64,000 nt of DNA from Merluccius polli (taxonomy: Eukaryota; Chordata; Actinopteri; Gadiformes; Merlucciidae). The stretch spans positions 41,001 through 105,000 of the forward strand of contig JAOPHQ010006592.1 of the NCBI GenBank assembly GCA_030340625.1, written 5' to 3'. Numbering within the stretch: the first letter of the stretch is position 1; each line of letters begins with the position of its first letter. Made by a program: the position numbers and the translations under genes. The notes beneath the pieces are model-generated. The model was not told where the DNA came from. It searched no databases and saw only the letters and a program-made list of their open reading frames with translations. This document shows positions 39,700 to 51,870 of this stretch, piece after piece.

Positions 39700-41300
39700 C
39701 TACTGCTTCCCTCAGTCAATCATAGGTAAGAGATGAAAGAATCTCCATCTCGCTGCATCTCTTTCTATCTATCTTTCTGTCTCTTCCTCACCCCACCCTC
39801 TCTCCATGTACTTACACTCTCTCTCTCATTTCGCCCTCTCTCTTATTTATTCCACTCACTTACATTCACTAATGTAATCCAGATCTTGCTATGTGGTTAG
39901 CTTTAGATACAGATCTCCACGATGTGCAGTGTCAGCCGCCCCGGACGAATCAGAGAGCCAAAGCAGTATAGTGAGACTTCAAGTGCAATGTATTAGCTGC
40001 TGTCTAGTCTCCTTGGTTGACGCCCCACATGCTGGGTTTCTTCAAAACCGACACGCGAAGAGCTAAATCACTAAATTCGTTTTTGTAACTTGCACTTGTT
40101 TTGTAACTGTTCCTTGCCCTTCAGATGACTAGGTGTTACGGGGGGGGGGTTGTATAACGTGGGCCTGTGAAGCCCTCTGAGACTGTAACTGTGAATGCAT
40201 TAGCCTTGAGTCCTCTCCTTTGCAGCAGAGGAGCACAGCAGCATGTCTGGCATCCTTATCATACCTGATTGAAGGCCTCAACATGCTTCTGCGTGGTTTA
40301 ATCATACGCTTCACACGCAAGGCAACTATGTTGCCAACAGTTTTTAAATTCACACTTCAGCAACCGCAACCGACGCAACCTTTGCAAGTCATGACACCAA
40401 ATGCACACCAGAGGTTGATTTATCAACCAACTATACAACCCAATCTGCGGATAACAGATCTCGAAATAACGTCACCCCCTTTTTTCAAACAGTACACTGG
40501 GGAACACACATCCTATTTGTTGTATGCTATTGGAGTGCAAAAAACTTTTCAAAAGTAGAGCATTTACAAGATATTTGATTTAAAGCTAAGCTTGGTAAGC
40601 TATAGATCCGCAACATCGAGGTTGATTTGATCGACATGTACGTCGCCTATGCTCTGAAACCGTGTTGCTGGGTGGCGTTGATGTTACCAACTGCTGCTTG
40701 TGTTGCTTACGCGCTGCAGTCGTCCGAGCATACAGGCCTTGAAGCACGGTGACACCTTGGCTTTCTAAAACACACCTGTCCTGCATGGAAATAACCACCG
40801 CTGTCTTTATTCCCGTTGCTAAAGGGCTGGGTTATTGTCCGGTTATTGTGTGCTTGTGACGTCATCGAGGTTTGTTTTTATTTTGGTATTTATTTCCCCA
40901 TTATATTTTCTAGTTTATTTATTTGCGAGGCAACTCAACTTGTTTCTGAGAGGGCCTGCTCTTCCTAAAGTAACGGCAGATGGTTATGAAAGAAGGAAAG
41001 CATGTTCTACTATATGTTTGTACGGCCAGGTGTCTGTTGTGTGTGTCCACATGCTTGCATTCATGTATGTATTCTTAATCCTTACTAGGGGTTAAATGTG
41101 CGGTCATGAGGGTATTTCGTGTTCAAAGTGAGGAGACTCACCGCTACGCACGTCTAGGACAGGCCCTTTAAGGATTAGGGTCAGGGTGATGTTAAGGTCA
41201 GGGCAGGCTAAAGGTTAAGGTTAAGGTTAGGCATGCGGCGATGGGCCGGGAAAGACCTCTGCGGTCAAAGAGAAATGTCTATTCAAGGCGTAACTATGTT
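39700..41300. other. Non-coding interval
   Basis: No gene or named element recognised. Open frames here lack recognisable domains. Confidence 0.5.
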
Positions 41301-41312
41301 GTGTTTCTATTT

Positions 41313-41373
41313 ATGTGTGTGTGTGTGTGTGTGTTTGTGTCTTGCATTTTTGTGTGTGCGTGTGTGTCTTGCA

Positions 41374-41409
<36 letters not shown>

Positions 41410-41732
41410 GCATATGTGTGTGTGTGTGTCTTGCATGTTTGTGTATATGTGTGTGTTTTTGTGTGTTTTGCATGTGTGTGTGTGTGTGTGTGTCACTCAC
41501 TGTGTTTGTTTTCTCCAGCCTCAGGGTACGGGTCCTGAGAGTGTGGCATGCGGCAGCTCTGTTTCAGGTTAGGTTCATTGTGGGGCAGCTTGTTAGGGAC
41601 GCAGCGCTGCTGTGGTTGTGCTGTGTGGAATGTGTTGGAGATGGATTCGCTGGGTCCACGGAATAGAGGCCAAGACTTGTCACAGGGAATTAGAGAGACA
41701 CGCTTGTGTGTGTGTGTGTGTGTGTGTGCGTG

Positions 41733-41766
<34 letters not shown>
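41313..41766. repeat. GT-rich minisatellite-like tract
   Basis: Between 41313 and 41494 GT runs are broken at intervals by TTGCAT, giving an irregular higher-order pattern. A second GT run is at 41705-41766. Confidence 0.85.
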
Positions 41767-41767
<1 letters not shown>

Positions 41768-41769
41768 AT

Positions 41770-44350
41770 GTTGGCTTTTCTTTGAATAACCTTGTTGTTT
41801 GGATGCATATTTGACACTCAGTGCCTGTACATGGTCATGTCCAAGTTACTGGAATGCTGTTAATATCCAGTTGCACGCTTAGTTTTTACTTTTTTATTCT
41901 TTTGAGGCGGGAGGCTATGCTTTTCTTGATCCAAAAGTGTATTTTAAAAACCGAGCAATGTGCAGGGAATCGAAACCTTAAGCCTGGCAGTGTTATGGGA
42001 GTCACACCAGCGGACATCCGCAAAACGTTAAAAAAAATATAAATTTTAAATGTTCATGAGGGTGCTTACTCTGTGGTTTGGTGTGACCCAACGTTACCCA
42101 GCTAAAACATGTAGTACCAAATTGAAATCGTGGCACACCCCATTTTTAGTTTAGTTCATTTAAATCGCTATTTTAAAAAAAGGTACAAATGAGCACATCA
42201 TAAACACAGTGTGCATGATTCATTGCTGCACTTTATCTTCCTTGGCTTGGAGATCAATTTCACCATGGCATCACAGGAGGTCCATTTATTTAAATCTTCA
42301 TGCAGGCCCCCAAATGTTCTCCTTGCAGCCTGTTCCTGAGACGTGTTTTCACCTACCCAAAGTTAAGATTTGTCTTTTTTGAGTAAATTCTTAAATTTAA
42401 GGATAGATTTACATTGCTATCAAAAGCAATGAGTCATGAGTTGACTCTTGTTCATGGTGGAGAAATAACGTTCACAGTTCCCACTGCCCACAGGAACTGG
42501 GAGCGCATTTTCAGGCTTTGCACGCCATTACGGCAATTAGATTAGAAGAGAACCAATGTTAAAAATAACAGATTGATATTAAACAAATATTCACGCTCAC
42601 TAATGCTTCAATGTGAAGCATTAGTTCTGTTGTAATATTCATTTTCTCTTTTCCATGATTATTGTCATGACATTCCCCAAATGTTAAGCCACTATCATGT
42701 TTTATTCGTTTTTTAACAACAACCTGGGATTGTTCGACTGAGAGAATTTGAGTCGACTGAGTTTTTGGGAGTAGTTGTCGACTACTAAAATGCAGCAGTC
42801 GTGAATGCCCTAGTGTGAACAAGATTACACCAAGTCACACACACATAGCCGTACACAGCCTCACACAGCCTTTGTGTGTCTGTGTTTAGCTCGTTGTATC
42901 CTGTATCCTTTGTGATTTTATATGTTAACAAGGGTTTTGTCAACATATAACACCTCATTTTTCTATCCAAATGCTTTGTGACATTCAATAAACATACAAA
43001 AATCAAAGTGCCTTCTCACATATAAAAACCTTTTAATGCAATATTATTTTAATCCACATAATAACTTTTTTTCCAATGCAAATGCTTTGACACATAATAA
43101 TAATAGAGTTTCAAAGTCGTGCAATTTTCCTATGACTCACACTCTTAAAGTTAAGCACAACACCCAACAACAATGCATTCCATGACTGCAGCTCTTCAAT
43201 GCATGTTGCAAGCGGCTGCTGTCTCCCTATGACATTCCTGCACTACAAGTCCAATGAAATGGCAGACTCATCTGTCATGGCAGTGCACAGGCCCCTGAGT
43301 CAGAGACTAACTAAACCATGGAAGTGGAGGGAAAAAGAGAAAGAATCAAATGAAATGAAAGCATGGGTAATAGCTAGTCTCGGTGTAGTTTTGAGAGTTT
43401 TACAGATTTGTGGATGTCTTCGTATTTTAAAGAAGACCCCCTTCCCCCCAAAAAATCGTGTTTTTCCTGTGGTTAATGTATGTAATGTGCTTGCGTCGCT
43501 GATATCTACCGTGTATGTAGTGAACTCCAGACTGTTTGGAGAATTGATGGCTTCTATTAAATCTGTCAAATTAGGGCGTGATTACCATAATCTAATGATT
43601 GTGCTTTAATTTAATAATAATCTAAACATGATCCTGGCATACAGAAGGGCTAAAAGGTTGTATGTATGTCTGCCTGGACAGTATGTCTTCAGACATACAA
43701 TGACTGGTAATTGTGTGGTCGGACACATCAACGGTGGAAGCCCAAACACCCTGTGGACATCCACAAAACCCTAACCGTCTCTCTCTCTCTCTCTCTCTCT
43801 CTCTAAATGTCTGTTTTTCTGTGTCTCTCTTTGTCTCCCTCTTCACATTTCTTTCCACTCCTGCTGTCCTTAAAGAACACACAACTTTCATTCATTGGGC
43901 CTCCTCCTCTCTCCTCCCCCTGTCAGAAACGCAAGTGCTGTCAGAGTTATGATGAGCAGCACTCCTTGCCACTGTGTTAATCCTGTTAAGCGGGTTTACA
44001 CCAAGAGAGGGCTCCAGGTTCACCTGCAGGGCTTACACAATAGCTTTAATAATAGTACCTTACTTTGATCATAGTTAAATGGGCAGCTTAATGCCTTACA
44101 GTGCACCCTTGTGCTTAATGAAAGGGCAAAATTATCATCAGCTGCTTGTGTGTGTGGCACATGTCTTTTGAACTTTGAACTTGGTGGAGTGTGGTGTATG
44201 GTGGTAGTGGAGTGGTGTATGACACAGAAATGTACACTTCTGGCTTTTAGGGAAACATCTTATGTTTCCTCCTAATCACTCACCAAGACTCATGGGGAGA
44301 GAGCAAGGGGGGATGGGGGTGTACAAGGACTGGAGTTCACTGACATGAAC
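41770..44350. other. Non-coding interval
   Basis: A small hairpin lies at 42599-42625 (12-bp arms ACTAATGCTTCA around ATG), and (CT)n at about 43780-43804. No supported gene. Confidence 0.5.
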
Positions 44351-44358
44351 CAGGTCAC

Positions 44359-44423
<65 letters not shown>

Positions 44424-44467
44424 AGAGGAGACGAAGGGCGGGGGGGGGGGGGGGGGGGGGGGGGGGG
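44359..44467. repeat. (AGAC)n followed by poly-G
   Basis: (AGAC)n 44359-44422, then a G-run 44440-44467. Confidence 0.95.
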
Positions 44468-44828
44468 AATAGAGAGAGGGAGAGAGTGAAATATTGTGCA
44501 CAAATAACTGCGTTTGATTTCTGAACACTGAACAGATGAGGTGAAGTGTATGAGAAGAAATATGCCTGGGCTCCTGAAAAGGTTTCAACTTTGATATTTT
44601 CATGTGTGGTTTCATATGTCTGGTAAATCCCAAACATTTCGCAGTGTAATAGCACAGTAGCGTACATTGATGTGCAACATTTTGTGTCAATGTCTATCAT
44701 TTGAATGTTTGATTTAATATAACCTCAAAGTATTCAGTGTGTAATTTGGACAAAATATGTATAACTTCCCAAAATGACCCCCACACAGCCACAACTGTTG
44801 TAGCATAGCTATAAATATTTTGACTTGC

Positions 44829-45687
44829 TAATACTTTACAATAAGGTTACATTATATACCATTAGTTAATGCAGCAATAAGCATTAACTAACAGTTAATT
44901 AACAGTTGACAATGTGTAAATCATTTACTAATGGTTACACTGTTAGCTGAGGTATTAATTCATACATTATTTAATAGTTTATAAAGATGCAAGATGCTCC
45001 CCTTGCACATGTAGTCACACACACAGCAGAATCGAAGATCCAAGGAGGGAGAAATTTAAACTTAAAATACATATTCAATAACACGATGAGTACCATTTTC
45101 TGAAAGAGGAAGCGCCTACGCTTAGGACACACTGGTTACCTCACGGCTGCCTCACTGAACTGCAGCAGCTCACATGTGTGATGCTGTCCACACAGACAGC
45201 ATCACCAACACAGCATTTTATTTTGCCGAGTACTTCACATCTATGGAGCACGTATTCATAAACTATTAAATAATGGGTAACACTTAAGATTAGGGACCAC
45301 ATATTCACCATAACCATAACTAGTATACTACTATAAGCATGCATATTGGCTCTTTATTAGTCATTATAAAGCACTTATTAATGCATTATACTGCATGACC
45401 ATATTCTACAACTACGAGGCCATTCACTTTAATATTAGTTTTCCCTCAATAACCTCCTAATTACTGCTTATTGATAGTAAGTAAGGAAGTTGATCTTGAT
45501 CTAGTTAATGGTGAATATGTGGTCCCTAATCTAAAGTGTTACCAAATAATGTATAGATTAATACCTTAGTTAAACTGAACACCATTAGTAAATGATTACT
45601 CGGCACATTAGTTAACTGTTACTGTTAGTTAATGCTTATTACTGCATTATTTAATGTTAATGAATGTACCCTTATTGTAAAGTGTTA
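44829..45687. mobile_element. Long-TIR MITE interrupted by hAT-like MITE copy 2
   Basis: The left end (about 44829: ATACTTTACAATAAGGTTAC) and right end (to about 45687: CCTTATTGTAAAGTGTTAC) are inverted repeats that stay alignable for roughly 150 bp. Removing the inner element and one 8-bp duplication leaves about 583 bp. Target duplication of the outer element not resolved. Confidence 0.8.
45276..45543. mobile_element. hAT-like MITE, copy 2 (nested)
   Basis: 268 bp from GGTAACACTT to AAGTGTTACC, flanked by perfect 8-bp duplications AAATAATG (45268-45275 and 45544-45551). Same family as 797-1088. The outer element's other arm contains the empty site (read on the minus strand as TTAAATAATGTATG), proving the insertion. 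Confidence 0.93.
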
Positions 45688-45699
45688 CTGATTCATTTA

Positions 45700-47100
45700 T
45701 ATCTGGTTTGGAGGATGTGAAACATCTAAACACAAGAGGGAAATCCTTTCACTTATATCAGAGAAAATGGTGGTTTGTTAGCGGAAGTTGAAGAAAATGA
45801 AAATGAGGTGACAAAAAGAAAACAAACAGAAACAACACAAAACGAAATGTAACAAGTTATGTGATGTCGGTGTGTAGGAGGAAGAAGGAGGTGTTTGGGG
45901 GTTCCTTTGATTATTTCTCCCTCTCACTACGTTGCATGAATCACAGTATTTATCCTACCCCAGAGACCAGTCCTCCGGCCCGCCCCGGTCCATAAATCTA
46001 ACTACCTTTCTGGGCTGGCCGTCCTACAGGCTCCAGGCTGGAGCTCAGGGAGGGCCCCAGGAGGCTCTGGGGGCGCCGACGAGTGAGGTCACTGGGTAAA
46101 CAGACGGGGATGAGGAGAAAGGGAGGTGTTAGGAAGTAGAAGTGGGTGATGTGGGTTTATGAAAGTGAAAAAAAAAGGAGTAGGATGGAGAGGTGTTAGG
46201 AGAGACGAGGAGAAGGTAAAGGGATGGAAGAGGAGAGATTAGGTGGTGGAAGAGAAGGAGGACTATGAGTTAGTCGGTGAAGAAAAAAAAGAAAAATCCG
46301 AGGTTCATTTCCCGTTTCGTTTATTTTAGATGCTATCGCTCGTCATCTAACCCTGCGGATGTAGGACTTCGACCCAATCACTTCTTCAAAGGAGATGTCA
46401 TCTGGGCCTAGACTTAGCCAGCGTTCACGTGTAGTTATACAGGGTCATAGTCTGTTTGAACAGTTGGCCGCTTGACGCCCTTGTTGGATGTCGGGATCTT
46501 TTTAGCCTCAGTAAAAGCTATTTGGAAGAAATCCAAATCCAGGCCTGTTTATTTTTTCCCAAACTGAAATCAATCAAACTAAAACCCAAGGCAGGTTTCA
46601 GGAATTTTAGTGTATTTTTGTGCTAACATCCTCTAGTGTAAATGTGTGTGTGTGTGTGCATTAGTATGTGGGTACGCTCTTAATTTGTCTTTGCTTGTAT
46701 GGAGTAGGCTGGCGGCTGTGGATGTCCAGCCCTGTTAAGCCAGACTGGGTTTCATGGGCTGTGGACTGTATCATAAGCCCAGAGAACAGGCAGAACGTGC
46801 TTCTCATTTACTCAACGGGTCAGCCTGGGTGGGCCGGCACCGGGGGGCTTAAAGGGCCTGGCACAGGGGTTACGGTGAAAGTGTGATAAGAAAATGAAAT
46901 ACAATTAAGAAATTGTTTGGATGAAGAAATCTTAATTGGGTTTATAAAATATAGAGTGAAAAAGAGTGGGTGCCTTTAATCCTTACATTAAGCGTAGTGT
47001 CATTTAATAATTCTCTCATGCATAAGAGATTAAAAAAACTATTTTTGTTACATCATATCTTTTTTTGAAGTAAAAAGTAACAATGTCCATGTGAATTACC
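45700..47100. other. Intergenic or intronic DNA upstream of vasorin
   Basis: A GC-rich block at about 45955-46110 and purine-rich DNA at 46110-46290. No coding frame supported. If the 5' exon near 32 kb belongs to vasorin, this is intron. Confidence 0.5.
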
Positions 47101-47166
47101 ATGTATGCTGCTGACGAAAGTAGCATTTAAGCCTGTGATTCGTAATGTATTGAAACATTATAACCA

Positions 47167-47169
<3 letters not shown>

Positions 47170-47209
<40 letters not shown>

Positions 47210-47215
47210 TTTCAG
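47170..47215 (+). promoter_or_regulatory. vasn: Splice acceptor with (CT)n polypyrimidine tract before the vasorin ATG
   Basis: (CT)n 47170-47206, then TTTGTTTCAG ending at 47215, immediately followed by ATG. The tract is a microsatellite, so its length may vary between individuals. The acceptor implies at least one upstream non-coding exon. Confidence 0.75.
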
Positions 47216-49348
47216 ATGTCCAAGATGACACTCATGCCCCCGCCTGCCCTCCTCTTCCTCCTCTCATTTGGACTGGTGTCATCCGAGTCCTGCCCCTCTG
47301 ACTGTACCTGCAATCCCCAGGACACCATCTTCTGTATTACGCGTTCGTCCACCACTATGCCAAGTCGTGTGCCCATTTACACCAAGGCGCTTTACGTCTT
47401 CCAAAACGGCATCAATACTCTTGCGCAGGAAAACTTCTCTGGCCTGGGTCAGCTAGAGATGTTAGACCTGAGCCAGAATGAACTCACTCAGGTTCCAGAC
47501 GACGTGTTTAAGCCGTTGTCAGAATTGAAAAACCTGGACCTTTCTTCTAATCACATCACCAATATTTCCAAGGGCAGCTTTTCTGGCCTATATCAGCTGG
47601 AGAGGCTATATCTGTATTCCAACCGCATTCAGAGCATCCAGTCAGATGCCTTCGAAGGCTTGGAGATGCTGCTGGAGCTCAAGCTCCAAAAGAATCTTCT
47701 CACCACACTGCCATCTCTCCGTCTCCCCATGCTTCTGCTGCTTGACCTCAGCTACAACAAGATCCCAACCCTGAGACCTTCAGACCTGCAGACCCCACAT
47801 ATAGAGGCCCTAAAAATGACGTCCTTGGGGCTCATGTCCCTGGATGAGGAGCTGTTGGCCTCCTTCAAAAACCTACATGATCTGGACATCTCCTCAAATG
47901 AGCTGACTGAGGTTCCTGTGGCTTTGAAGTCCCTGAAGTGGCTGATCAATCTCAACCTATCCAACAACCCGTTTGGTGTGCTCAAAATGGACATCCTCCA
48001 GAAGCTGGTTGGGCTTCAAGCGCTTGACCTAAGTGGACTCAGCCTCCTGGGATTCACTGAGGGTTTTTTCCAGAGCTTCCCTAGGTTGAGCCAACTGACA
48101 GTAGCTGAGAACCCATTCAACTGCCTCTGTCCGCTGGCCTGGTTTCCTGTATGGCTTCTAGAAAAAAATATTGATCTGAGACGACCTGAGGAAACCAGAT
48201 GCCACTTCCCCCCTGTCAATGCTGGGATGTTGCTAGCTGCGCTGGAGCACCAGGATTTTGGATGTCCATCCACCACAACAGTGCTTGGTGGCTATCCCAT
48301 GGAAAGTACTCCTGTACCTCCATTGCTCACCACTGCCCCAGAAGCCACCCATACTAACGCTATCCCCCCTCCCCCACCCAGCGAGGAGCCAGACTTTTTC
48401 AAACTAAATCATCCCTATATTCCTGAACCTCCAGTCTCACCTAGTGCCACCAGCAGGGAGCAAGAGCAACACATTTGCCCAGCAAACATCTGTCTTAATG
48501 GGGGTACCTGCAATTTTGATCCCCTGGGGCAACTGGCCTGCATTTGTCCGAGAGGAACATATGGTCTTTACTGTGAGAATATGGAAGAAGTTGTTCCACC
48601 TAAATCTTTGGTCACAGAGGTTTCTCTGGTCGACCCAGTGGTGACCTCTGAACCTGATGCTATTATCTCACGAAAGGTAACCTCCACCTCAATTCTTCTG
48701 GACCTGCATCGCTTCATTGAAACAAGACCCAACATTCGGGGTATACGGCTGACATATCGAAACCTCTCTGGACCCGACCGCCGCCCCATAGTCCTCAGTG
48801 TGCCAGCAAGCTACCCAGAGTACACTCTGCGTGGCCTGAGGCCCAACTGTACCTACTCAGTCTGTGCCAGCCCCCTGGGTGAAAGGGTCGGTCCCAGAGC
48901 TAACGGATCAGTGGAAAGAGGTCCATGTACAGAGGCTCGCACAGCTGGCATCCAACCTACATCTTCAGAGCCCAGGGTGGAGACACAGAGCGAGTTGACC
49001 TACACTCTTCTCGCTGCTGTGGCCGCCCTGGCTCTGGTACTTGGGGTGGCGATAGTAGCTGGGGCAATCATCTGTCTGCGGAAGCGGAGGCAGACAAAGG
49101 CTGGCATAGAGCTGGAGCTGGGGCCAACAGAACCAGACCCCATGGAACTGGAGGGGGTAAAAGCTGGCCTGGAAAGTGGAGGAAATGGGACTCTACCCCA
49201 CAAACTGCCTGAGATTGATCGCTGCCAAACACCCCATCCGCCTACCTCCTCACAACAAAATGGGGTTTTGGAATATGAGGTTCCCCTAATGCAAGGACAT
49301 GGTGCATCAAATAACAATGTAGCGGCTTCAAAACCATCTTATTTCTAA
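47216..49348 (+). CDS. vasn: Vasorin (LRR/EGF/FN3 transmembrane protein)
   Basis: 710-aa type I membrane protein. In order: signal peptide (1 to about 24, LLFLLSFGLVSS), cysteine-rich LRR N cap (from C26, CPSDCTC), about ten or eleven leucine-rich repeats (about 50-300), LRR C cap (about 300-350, FNCLCPLAWF to FGC), a Pro/Thr-rich linker, one EGF-like domain (about 421-456, CPANICLNGGTC to GLYCEN), a fibronectin III domain (about 466-575), a transmembrane helix (about 596-620, LLAAVAALALVLGVAIVAGA) with the stop-transfer CLRKRRQ, and a cytoplasmic tail of about 85 aa. This architecture and length match vasorin, known in mammals to bind TGF-beta at the cell surface. The frame is open back to 47105, but through the CT tract. 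The ATG directly after the acceptor at 47215 gives a clean signal peptide. Coding sequence is one exon, as in other vasorins. Which teleost paralogue this is cannot be told here. Confidence 0.95.
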   Translation: MSKMTLMPPPALLFLLSFGLVSSESCPSDCTCNPQDTIFCITRSSTTMPSRVPIYTKALYVFQNGINTLAQENFSGLGQLEMLDLSQNELTQVPDDVFKPLSELKNLDLSSNHITNISKGSFSGLYQLERLYLYSNRIQSIQSDAFEGLEMLLELKLQKNLLTTLPSLRLPMLLLLDLSYNKIPTLRPSDLQTPHIEALKMTSLGLMSLDEELLASFKNLHDLDISSNELTEVPVALKSLKWLINLNLSNNPFGVLKMDILQKLVGLQALDLSGLSLLGFTEGFFQSFPRLSQLTVAENPFNCLCPLAWFPVWLLEKNIDLRRPEETRCHFPPVNAGMLLAALEHQDFGCPSTTTVLGGYPMESTPVPPLLTTAPEATHTNAIPPPPPSEEPDFFKLNHPYIPEPPVSPSATSREQEQHICPANICLNGGTCNFDPLGQLACICPRGTYGLYCENMEEVVPPKSLVTEVSLVDPVVTSEPDAIISRKVTSTSILLDLHRFIETRPNIRGIRLTYRNLSGPDRRPIVLSVPASYPEYTLRGLRPNCTYSVCASPLGERVGPRANGSVERGPCTEARTAGIQPTSSEPRVETQSELTYTLLAAVAALALVLGVAIVAGAIICLRKRRQTKAGIELELGPTEPDPMELEGVKAGLESGGNGTLPHKLPEIDRCQTPHPPTSSQQNGVLEYEVPLMQGHGASNNNVAASKPSYF

Positions 49349-51870
49349 GATTTAGGTTAGGTCATTGATTTCAAAAGATGTCAAAAGAGAGTGGGCTTGC
49401 CCATTGAGGACATGTGAAATACCCCTGCTGGTATGTTGTAGTGGCTGATAGATGTAGAAGAGGAAATATCCAGTACAAAATACAATATATATTATTAAGC
49501 GATATTGAAAAAAGTGTTTTGCTCACTAAACCAGTGTAAAAAATAAAGGGACATTACATTTTGTGTTTGTGGGGTGGGGGTATAAAATCCTCAATGTAAG
49601 TGCAATGCCCAGCAAGGGTCTAAGAACAGTACCAGACTGAAAACGGAAGTGCCTTTTTGCATTGACACAACTAAAACTTTTAGACTTTTGTTTGTTGTTT
49701 TGTTGAAAAAATAATGCCACAATCTTATTCCAATCTTCTTGCTGGAATAAGGAGATACAATGTGGGATGTATGCCGTAGGTGGGGTGCATAATATCTGAA
49801 GCAGATGTCAATTAGTTGATCTTGAACTTAAAACTAACATGTAGCACATCATTACTCACCAGAATTGCATATGCAAGTAAAACATGGAGGTAGTACAGTC
49901 CTGGTTCTAACCACCATACTGTGTCTTCTCTGCGTTGAGGTTGCATGTTGCCTTGTGATTCCACATCCAATGGCTTGCTATGGGTTTTAAGATAATACCA
50001 ACCTAAATTGGTAAGTGGTGTGAATGGCATATTTGACCTGCCAATGAACTGGCACTGCACAGTCTTAAGCTCTGAGTGCTTGGTTGAGCTCCAGTTCTCT
50101 GCAAACCAACATTTTGAAAATGGCTGGAGGATTGAAAAAGGGTTTGTCCCATGGAAAAAGTTGCACTAAAAGCACTTCACTTCTCTGCTACCTAGGGAAA
50201 CGAGGACTGACGACAATAATTCTACAATCAGATACATAAAAAAAAAAAATGGTATCCCAGTTTGTTAAACCCTATACCATTGGAATTGACTTTTTTTTAT
50301 TTTTTAGCTAACAGAAAACAGAATGACAGGAGGTAGCAACAGTAGGTACTAATTCTGAATCAAATCTGTTTTTTAATTACCACACCCAAAATCTGATCTT
50401 ATTTGGAGTTGATGTTGCTGTGAAAGACAAATGGACTAAGTTAAGAGACATGAAAATGAACTCTTTGACCTGCGTATTTGTGTTCAACAATATTATGTGA
50501 AAGCTGTTTTTTGTTGTTGTTTTTTTTGGCTCTTTGCTTTTAAAATGTTTTGTATTTTCTGTTATGCATTTTGTCACTTGTTTCGATTTGGTACTGATGT
50601 TAAATTTGTTAGTATATTAACAAAGACATGCTTAATTAATAATGCCAATTTAAAAGCATAATTCACACGCAATCGAAAGTCCCCTAAGTATCTTTCATTG
50701 AGTGACTCATCAGATTAAAGTCAGACTTGTTTCTCTAAGATTACAAGCTGCCTCCAGTATAGCTAAAAATGCATGAGTCAAAAACGCTACCTGGAAGAAC
50801 ACAGTGATTTTGCAATGAAAGCCCAAAATACTTGTACTTTGGGATGAAGTTCATCCCATGGACTCATTTAGTCATTAAGAGAAACGCAAGACACTAATTC
50901 TCTCTGCCAGGTCAGCCAACCCTCCATCAGGTCTCGGTTAACATGGTAAACAACAGATAATTACTTGGATTTTGTTTTATTTCCAAAATCCGAAAACGAC
51001 TTTCATAGCCTTTTCACCCGAGAGGACCTGGCCATAAAAGTTAAAGTTCAAAGAGTTCCAATATAAGTTTTCATTGACTTGTGTGCAGTAACCTTCTGTT
51101 GGGACCTACTAAATATAACCTGAAAGAATCGTTCTTGCTTTTTCATACTACTTTATTTTTATTTCTGTTTGTCCAGTCTTTTTCTGCATGATTACTGGCT
51201 CCATGTGTATTTTGACTTTCACTCACACTAGGAATTATTGGGTGTTTTGCTCACTTCGAGCCAACTAGACTATATAAAGTACAGAATAAATGCCCAATCC
51301 AGTTCACCCATTGCTACAGTGTGGTTTTCAATATCACAACCTCTTAATTAGCAAGAAGTTACTCTCAAGTTATGGTCTAGAGACCTACTGCTGAGAGAAT
51401 GTGTGTATATGTGTGTATGTGTGTGTGCATGTGCGTGTGTGTGCGTTTGCGTGTGTGTTTGTATCATTTTGTAATGTGCAGTACTGTCTGGTCGCTACAA
51501 CACATTGCACACTTTGATCCACATCCCACTCCGCATATGCCCTGTATTCCAGTATAAACTCAATCAATCACCGATGCTTTTATATCTGTCCACAGTCCTG
51601 ATAACATACATGTATCCATTTATTAACTGGAATAATTTCTGTATATAGCAAGAAGACAGGGAAAGGGACAAGGGAATATTTGAAATATTTTCAACATGCT
51701 TGTAACCCCCCCATGTTTTTTTTTCTGTGAAACAATGTTGTATTTTTGTGTTTTGATTTTCTATGTCTGAGAAGTTTAAATACAAATGTGTTTTGTAAAT
51801 TTGTTTTTGAGAAAATGGCACGCAATTCTGAAAAAAACAGTATTAAAGCAACCTTGTGAAACTTATGTGA
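49349..51870 (+). terminator. vasn: Likely vasorin 3' UTR with candidate poly(A) signals
   Basis: AT-rich, gene-free sequence after the stop codon. Candidate signals: AATAAA at 49542-49547 (short form) and ATTAAA at 51842-51847 after a long A/T-rich tail (long form). The extent is inferred. Confidence 0.45.

Noticed and set aside
43199..43609. 136-codon frame
   Set aside because: No recognisable domain, no plausible splice context, and an overlapping antisense frame of similar length.
47105..47215. Upstream extension of the vasorin frame
   Set aside because: It translates the CT microsatellite into Ser-Leu repeats and crosses a splice acceptor; the ATG at 47216 gives a proper signal peptide.
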